Source: Pempheris klunzingeri
Taxonomy: Eukaryota > Chordata > Actinopteri > Acropomatiformes > Pempheridae
DNA length: 64,000 nt
Reading direction: 5' to 3'
NCBI RefSeq assembly: GCF_042242105.1
Contig: NC_092031.1
Span: 18,258,662-18,322,661, forward strand
Shown one piece after another: positions 58,441 through 64,000 of this stretch. Made by a program: the position numbers and the translations under genes. Numbering within the stretch: position 1 is the first letter of the stretch; every line of letters starts with the position of its first letter. The notes beneath the pieces were generated by a model. The model was given only the letters and a program-made list of their open reading frames with translations. It made no database searches and was not told the DNA's origin.

Positions 58441-58537
58441 AGTAATATAGCTCACTTCTAGTGAGTGGCCCAGCCCTTTAGATGTTTTTCTGTATGTGAC
58501 CCTCAGTGAAAAAAGTTTGGACACCCCTGTGTTAGAA

Positions 58538-61500
58538 TATGAGTGAGTCATCTACAGCGTGAGTGTAGGAAGAGTCCTTCAGTGGCTGCAGACCAATTCT
58601 TGTGAATAATGGTCAATTTCCACTCGATGTTATGAGGTGAACAATAACGGAGCAGCAAGTGTTGCTGGAGGATGATGTTTGGTGAAAATCTACTTGCGAC
58701 TAGTCATAATTTTAGCTGTCAAAATCAATAGTTGTGAGTAAAAAAAAAAAAAGAAGCGTACTGTTGTTTCGCTGTGTCTGAAATCCAGAATGCTTTTTTT
58801 TCAAAACCGAGAAATAATTTTGTGAGTTAAATCTGACACTATCAGATTATGTGCTGCACTACATTGTGTCTAATTCTGATGTTAAGACTTGGGAGCAGGT
58901 TTCCAGGGCTGCACCTCTCTACTACTGTCTCAGATCTGAGCGCAGATTCCCGCTGTCATTTTCGCCGTGAGATTCGAGCGACGTGCTGTTTGATGTCCAT
59001 TGTGGCAGAAGTAGGATATGGCTCCCCGCAGAGAACGTGGCCAGTGTCACAGTAATGTCACCTGTCACAGCGCTGCCAAACTTTGTTCCTCAGTGGCTTC
59101 CTTCACTGCGCTGTTCCAGAAACACTCCAGGCTATTATCCTGCTGTCTGAGAGACCTCTGCTGCCGCATGTCACCTTGACTTTGTTTTTCTAAAAGCAAA
59201 GTCATGTGTCAGTGCTGCTTTGATATTGATTAAATGTAAAGTGTTTCTCTTATTGTGTTCACCCTGCTGTATTAGACCGCGCTGATAGCAGGAATAAGCT
59301 GTTTCTCTATGCCACAGTTTACAATACACTAGAAGCTGTCTGGCTTTGTGCCCGTGCCCACATTAGCATACTGGTGTGACCTCTGACCCCCAGAGCGCGT
59401 AGAGCCGAGCACAGACTAGCTGCAGTGGGAATCGCCGGGTGTCAAGGAGACAGAGGTTCAGCAACAATTGGAGATGACAGCTCATTCATCATGGCCGAGG
59501 TATCCGTTCCACTGAATGGAGCACATTCTCCACCCTACACTGCACCAGGCTCGCTTAATTAAAAATGGGAACACAGTAAACAACTTCAATGATTTCTTCT
59601 CTTTGCAGTGTTACCTCATTTAAAAAAAACAAAAAACATACTTTTGATGTTTGGCACCTTTTTTTGTGAATGAGGAACTTGAATTGAGCTGTTAATTTTG
59701 AGGACATGCTTTGATTATTCTTTTTGTTCAGCCGCTTTGTTTACAGTAGCTGTGTTTGTGTGTGAATAAGATAATGCCTTATTGTCCACTATAGGCAGAA
59801 GAAAGCTGGATGTGTAGTTCAGAGAGTGTGCACAAACACACACACACACACACACACACACATCTGGGGCTGGTTTTACAAAGACAGACTGTAGTTTACA
59901 TCCTACAAATATTCCTAGAAATAAGTTGCACAAAACTCTCTAGTTTCCAGTGTCTTGAGAAGGACCAATTTTCTATTAATTCTGGGTAAATTAAAATGTC
60001 TTATCATAATGAACCACAACCTACTGCGCGGGGTTCACACCGTTATATAAGGTCCGCTACATTGAATTTTCATTCACTTTTATTTCCCTTTCATTTGCTT
60101 TGAACACATCATCATTAAGCGAACTGAAAACAAATGGAACGAGACTGCACCTGCTGTGAGTCACATATTTCCTTAATGATTGTTCTCTGCGTCACTGACT
60201 GATGATACTTCACTCCTCTTATTAAACAGGATGTTGATCACGAGCTGTTCGAGTTTGGGTTCAGTTTGCTTGGGTTTACCCTCCACTATGCCCCTGATTA
60301 CAGGCTGTTATCTTACTGTTATTGTAAAATCCTGTGACTGTATGTCCTCAAACAATGCAGCATGGCAATGATTTGCTGTGGAGCAGATCTAAAAAAACTC
60401 AAGACTGACATGGAATGTTTGCCACGGCACAGGAGAGAATAGGAAAGCCGATTACTCCATGTTTCAGTGCCAGTGTACGGACTTTGACATGTCAGACCTG
60501 GCTGTAGGCTTGCTAAAAACATTGCCGTACCCTCCCATTATTTCCTCTATACTCCACTCTGCCACCTGCTGTCTGCAGGTGGCAGCAATGGCAACCCCCC
60601 CCCCCCCAACTCCCCTCCTCCAACCCACCATACCACCCTCTTATTCTGCCATGTTAGACAATCTGTGTTTTTTGTACAAATCAACCAGCGACCACAATCA
60701 ATCCATTCACAGGACCCACCATGTTGTGCTGGAGGGCGGAATCCCTTCGCATCATCTTAGTGATGAAAAGTCAATCGACAATCTCAAAGACCGTGGCATT
60801 TCCAACCCTCTACCTGATGTCCTATGTCAGACGCTCCTACGGATCAACATCATAGTTCCAGCCATCAGGACCATAACCAAATATCTGGCAGCCATGAGCC
60901 CCTCACCTCAGTGGTGGTTCATCACGCACCTCATTAGTATTCAGATCACATGTTGGAGCCATCCACCTCAGAAAGAAGAAATAGGCTACATATCCACATC
61001 AAATTTTTAAAAAGCTCAAATGAAAAAACACCCCCCCCCCCCCCCCACTCGCTCCCTCTCTCTTTCTCTCTCTCATATCTATAAGCATCCAATGGGACTG
61101 CTTTTGAAGAACAAGAATGCTACAGGAGATCTGGTTCACATTCTGCAGCACATACAGAGAGACATTTGCTACAATGTTGTCAGTGTAGCATTTAATCTAA
61201 AGTGATTTATTGTTCCACTGTTGCATTTTACAGTTTGCTTGGCATGGGTATGTCCCAGTTCCCCAGATGGATTTACTCCAATTTTAGTTAGAGGCGACCG
61301 ACTTACTGAGACGAGTAGTTGGCATGTCCAGTAGGCCATTAAGTGAGTTATATACAATAGGTACAGTGTAGGAAATAAGCTAGAGCTCCGGGCAAAGTGC
61401 TCCTAAAAATCTAATAATGAGAATTTTTTTTTGTTCAAAAAGAAAAAACGACATTTCTTTGTTCAGTTTTTGAAACTTAAGTCTTACTTACTTGGTGTTG

Positions 61501-64000
61501 GCTATAACACTAGCCTGTATAAGTCATTGTTGAGTATTATGTGCTTCCTCACATGGGATTTGCTTTAGAGAAGCATCTGTTTTTGTCACAGTGCTCCAGC
61601 ACGAACCCCCATTAAATCGAGTAATGCCAAGGCAAGACCGCATAAAGCCTACCACCTTTTGAAAGGAGTCGGTCAAGACGTATACAGCGGCACACACTCT
61701 GTGCCTGAAAGATGCTGATAGTATGGAACATATCAAAGGTCTTCATCTGAACAAAAAATGCATACACACTGAGCCTGAGCAGTGATGTCGGTATTGGATT
61801 AAGAGTTTAGACATTACAGCATGTTTTGTACTAATGTATTATGGGTGAAGTGCCCTCTTAGCTAAATTAAGTTGTCATGGAAACCAGTGTTTGTCAATGT
61901 AATACATACAAACTATCTACGACACAATGCTATTTACATATTTCCAAGATGTTCCAGATGGTCTGACGAGATGATACAGAGCAGGAAAAAAAAAAAAACA
62001 GAGAAAAGAGAGATGCTCCACAGGTCAGCTGCAGAGGTCATAGTCTGTTTTGTTATGTTTAAAGGTGTGGATTTAGCCGATGGTGTTAGCGCGCCACCAG
62101 TGAAGGCAAAGTGTCCATGATGGTTGTACTGTAAGAAGGATATGCTAACTGTCACGGTCAAAGCATGCCCGAGCGAATGATGCCCCTATGACAGAGTCAA
62201 GTACTCAGAGTGCCTCAGACTATGTAAAGAAATACTCAGAAGCCAGGCTCAGGTTTGGGTTATTTTTAGCTGACATGCAGGATGCTATAAAAGAGGTGGA
62301 TGAGAAAGGCTCATGCACCTATACAGGGTGGCTTTGTTGTGCTACGAGGCCTTTGGACACACTCTGTATGCATGCAGAACACTGCCTCTCTCAGTGCAGC
62401 TCAAAGCCACCTTGTCACGTAGGATGGCACAGTCACTAACCTGGAACAGAATTTTTTTTTTCAGCGGAGAGGAAGCACAGGTCAGGAAATCATTCTTAAA
62501 GGGTCCAAACCTGACGGACAACACTGTCCTAAAGGTCAGTAAGTCCCTCGGAGTCCTTGGAGACCCAGTGGAGGAAGATGACAAAGAAACAGGGCTCTGG
62601 TCCATGTGGATTTTACAAGAGCAGCAGAGAAAATGAGGATATCTTGGGACTGGTTGAAGTATTCATGGAGTTAGTGGGATGAGGAGCAAAGTAAAAGAAT
62701 TCAGCATGGTACGCATGCAAACTGGTGCACAGGCATCATGTGGGGCAGACTTGTCAGTCGCATGCTCAAACACAGCACATTGTCACTGTACTTTTTATAT
62801 TTGCACCCGTCATTTGGAATCTTGTATGTAAAACTGTAATAGAAAATCCACATGTGTATCAATGCATGACAGTTATTCACCAGAGATGATTAGTTCCCTT
62901 GGTCCAAACCTAGAGTTGATAAATCTGTCTGAATATCAGGCAAGGATCAGTGATTTTAGTGTAAATGTGTCAGAATTGTCACTGGGCATCTCAGGAACAA
63001 CTTCATCATCATCATCATCAAATTAACCCATTACGGCTCTTTACAGGATTTTAAGAATAAGTGAGGAACACTGTTTTAGTCTTCATCCATTCATTTCATT
63101 TTTCTCATGTGTCAGAGTCCTTGCTAGTTGTCAATGAGCATCTCAGGAACAACATCATCACCATCATCATTTTTAAAGTAGCCCATGAAATCAAGGTCTG
63201 GCTCCAAGAGTCTCTCTTCCTCGAAGCTGAGCTGATCTATCTCAGTGTCACCAAAGACCTCAGCAAGCACCTGTAGTGTCTATTTGGCATGCTGCAGTTT
63301 AAAAACCAGCATGTTGTCCAATAGCCAGTATCACATATTACACTGACAGTGTGCTAAAAACAGCCCCAGTAGTAAAACCAGTGACGTTGTGTCTGCCTGA
63401 CTAAATCTGACCTTAAGTCCACCAACATGTTCCTGATCAAGAGTCTGACTGATGCCTCTGCCTGTCTACACTTAACCACCTCTCCCTGTGAACAATGGTC
63501 TGATTTGTCCACATGAATGTATAGTTTCTTGTTGTTGAGGGATTAATACAATGACATATTTCCATCCGTAGATTCCCTGCCTTTGTGCCAAACTCTGTCC
63601 TCAGGCTCATATTAAGGTAACCGCACTTTCCCAACAGCTTTCAATGTTGATACCTGTCCACTACCTCCTTAACTAGCCAATCAAGGCGCTAAGGTTGGTG
63701 GTTGATCGCAACCAATTGTTACCGAAGATGGCAACAGAATGTATGTTTTTCCTTGGTTTTTTTTTGTGAGCAAATCTGCTTCAGTGTGGGACTTTGCATG
63801 ACTTGGCTAACATAGCTGATGCGATGCTGGCTCACACCTGTTGTCTCCCGAGGTACCATACGGCATACAACAAGAAGCCACAGAGGCATAGCCTGTACAC
63901 CTTTTTAAAAGCCAAAAACCCTACACTCATATCCCAGATGGTCAGAGAGCCATCCTGGGGACGGCAATGCCACCAAGAAGGACTGTGGGGACGGATGATC
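58538..64000. other. Non-coding DNA with unassigned frames
   Basis: Simple tracts: A-run at 58739-58752, (CA)n at 59836-59861, C-runs at 60595-60607 and 61030-61046, (ATC)n at about 63004-63021. The 183-codon frame at 60459-61010 has no recognised domain. Two overlapping frames at 62188-62439 and 62313-62636 read like a frameshifted protein relic, but I cannot name it. The segment 59290-59570 is CpG-containing, high-complexity sequence that may be conserved non-coding DNA. A near-duplicate phrase, gcatctcaggaacaac with catcatcatcatc, occurs at about 62987 and 63139. Confidence 0.45.
59836..59861 (+). repeat. (CA)n microsatellite
   Basis: A short uninterrupted CA tract. Confidence 0.95.

Larger units (their letters stand above)
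57508..58529 (+). mobile_element. Non-autonomous hAT element, copy 2
   Basis: Terminal inverted repeats are caggggtgtccaaact and gtttggacacccctg, with a perfect 8-bp target duplication, tgttagaa, on both sides (57500-57507 and 58530-58537). It is closely similar to copy 1 (4565-5421) and keeps more of the transposase. The exact duplication and intact termini suggest a fairly recent insertion. A transposase from a full-length relative would be needed for movement. Confidence 0.92.

Noticed and set aside
60459-61010. 183-codon plus-strand frame
   Set aside because: It is the longest frame in the right part but runs through a C-tract, has no recognised motif and no transcript context, so it was not listed as a gene.

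Overview
The window looks like teleost fish genomic DNA, probably from a percomorph. It is AT-rich, intron-scale sequence with long dinucleotide tracts. It carries interspersed repeats that I recognise as widespread in ray-finned fishes: hAT, PIF/Harbinger and Tc1 relics, several MITE families, SINE-like modules and L2-type and other LINE ends. The only protein-coding gene I can support is the 5' part of a GSG1-like gene, a claudin-superfamily four-pass membrane protein of the AMPA-receptor auxiliary type. It lies on the minus strand, with exon 1 at 13458-13758 in a CpG-rich promoter and one internal exon at 8842-8994. Later exons are not visible and probably lie beyond base 1. Most short open frames elsewhere are random.

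Layout. 1-8.8 kb: non-coding, with two copies of one MITE family (2416-2717 and 4284-5619); the second was split by a non-autonomous hAT element (4565-5421). 8.8-13.8 kb: GSG1-like exons, a long intron and the promoter. 13.8-39 kb: mostly unannotated non-coding DNA with TG/CA tracts, a Lys/Glu-type imperfect repeat (about 20 kb), a hAT transposase relic (about 26.7 kb), a polypurine tract (27 kb), and MITE and SINE-like copies. 39-46 kb: a TG tract, a decayed Tc1-like element, a SINE-like module and an L2-type LINE fragment. 47.4-53.8 kb: a cluster of intron-containing tRNA-Ile(UAU) genes, each followed directly by the 3' end of a LINE open reading frame. Most of it is organised as a nested tandem array with a roughly 1.6 kb period. 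53.8-55.7 kb: PIF/Harbinger remains, a MADF-BESS-like frame on plus facing a DDE-transposase fragment on minus. 57.5-58.5 kb: a second copy of the hAT element with a perfect 8-bp target duplication. 58.5-64 kb: non-coding DNA with a few unassigned frames.

The most distinctive locus is the tRNA-Ile(UAU) array. Four copies look functional: acceptor, D, anticodon and T arms pair, the UAU anticodon is present, and a 20-nt intron sits after position 37. Two copies share the same stem-breaking changes. The intact copies have no T-run of four or more close behind the gene. The first such run lies 70-93 nt downstream, inside the LINE-derived sequence, so read-through transcripts are plausible. Functional statements come from known families; no database search was possible.
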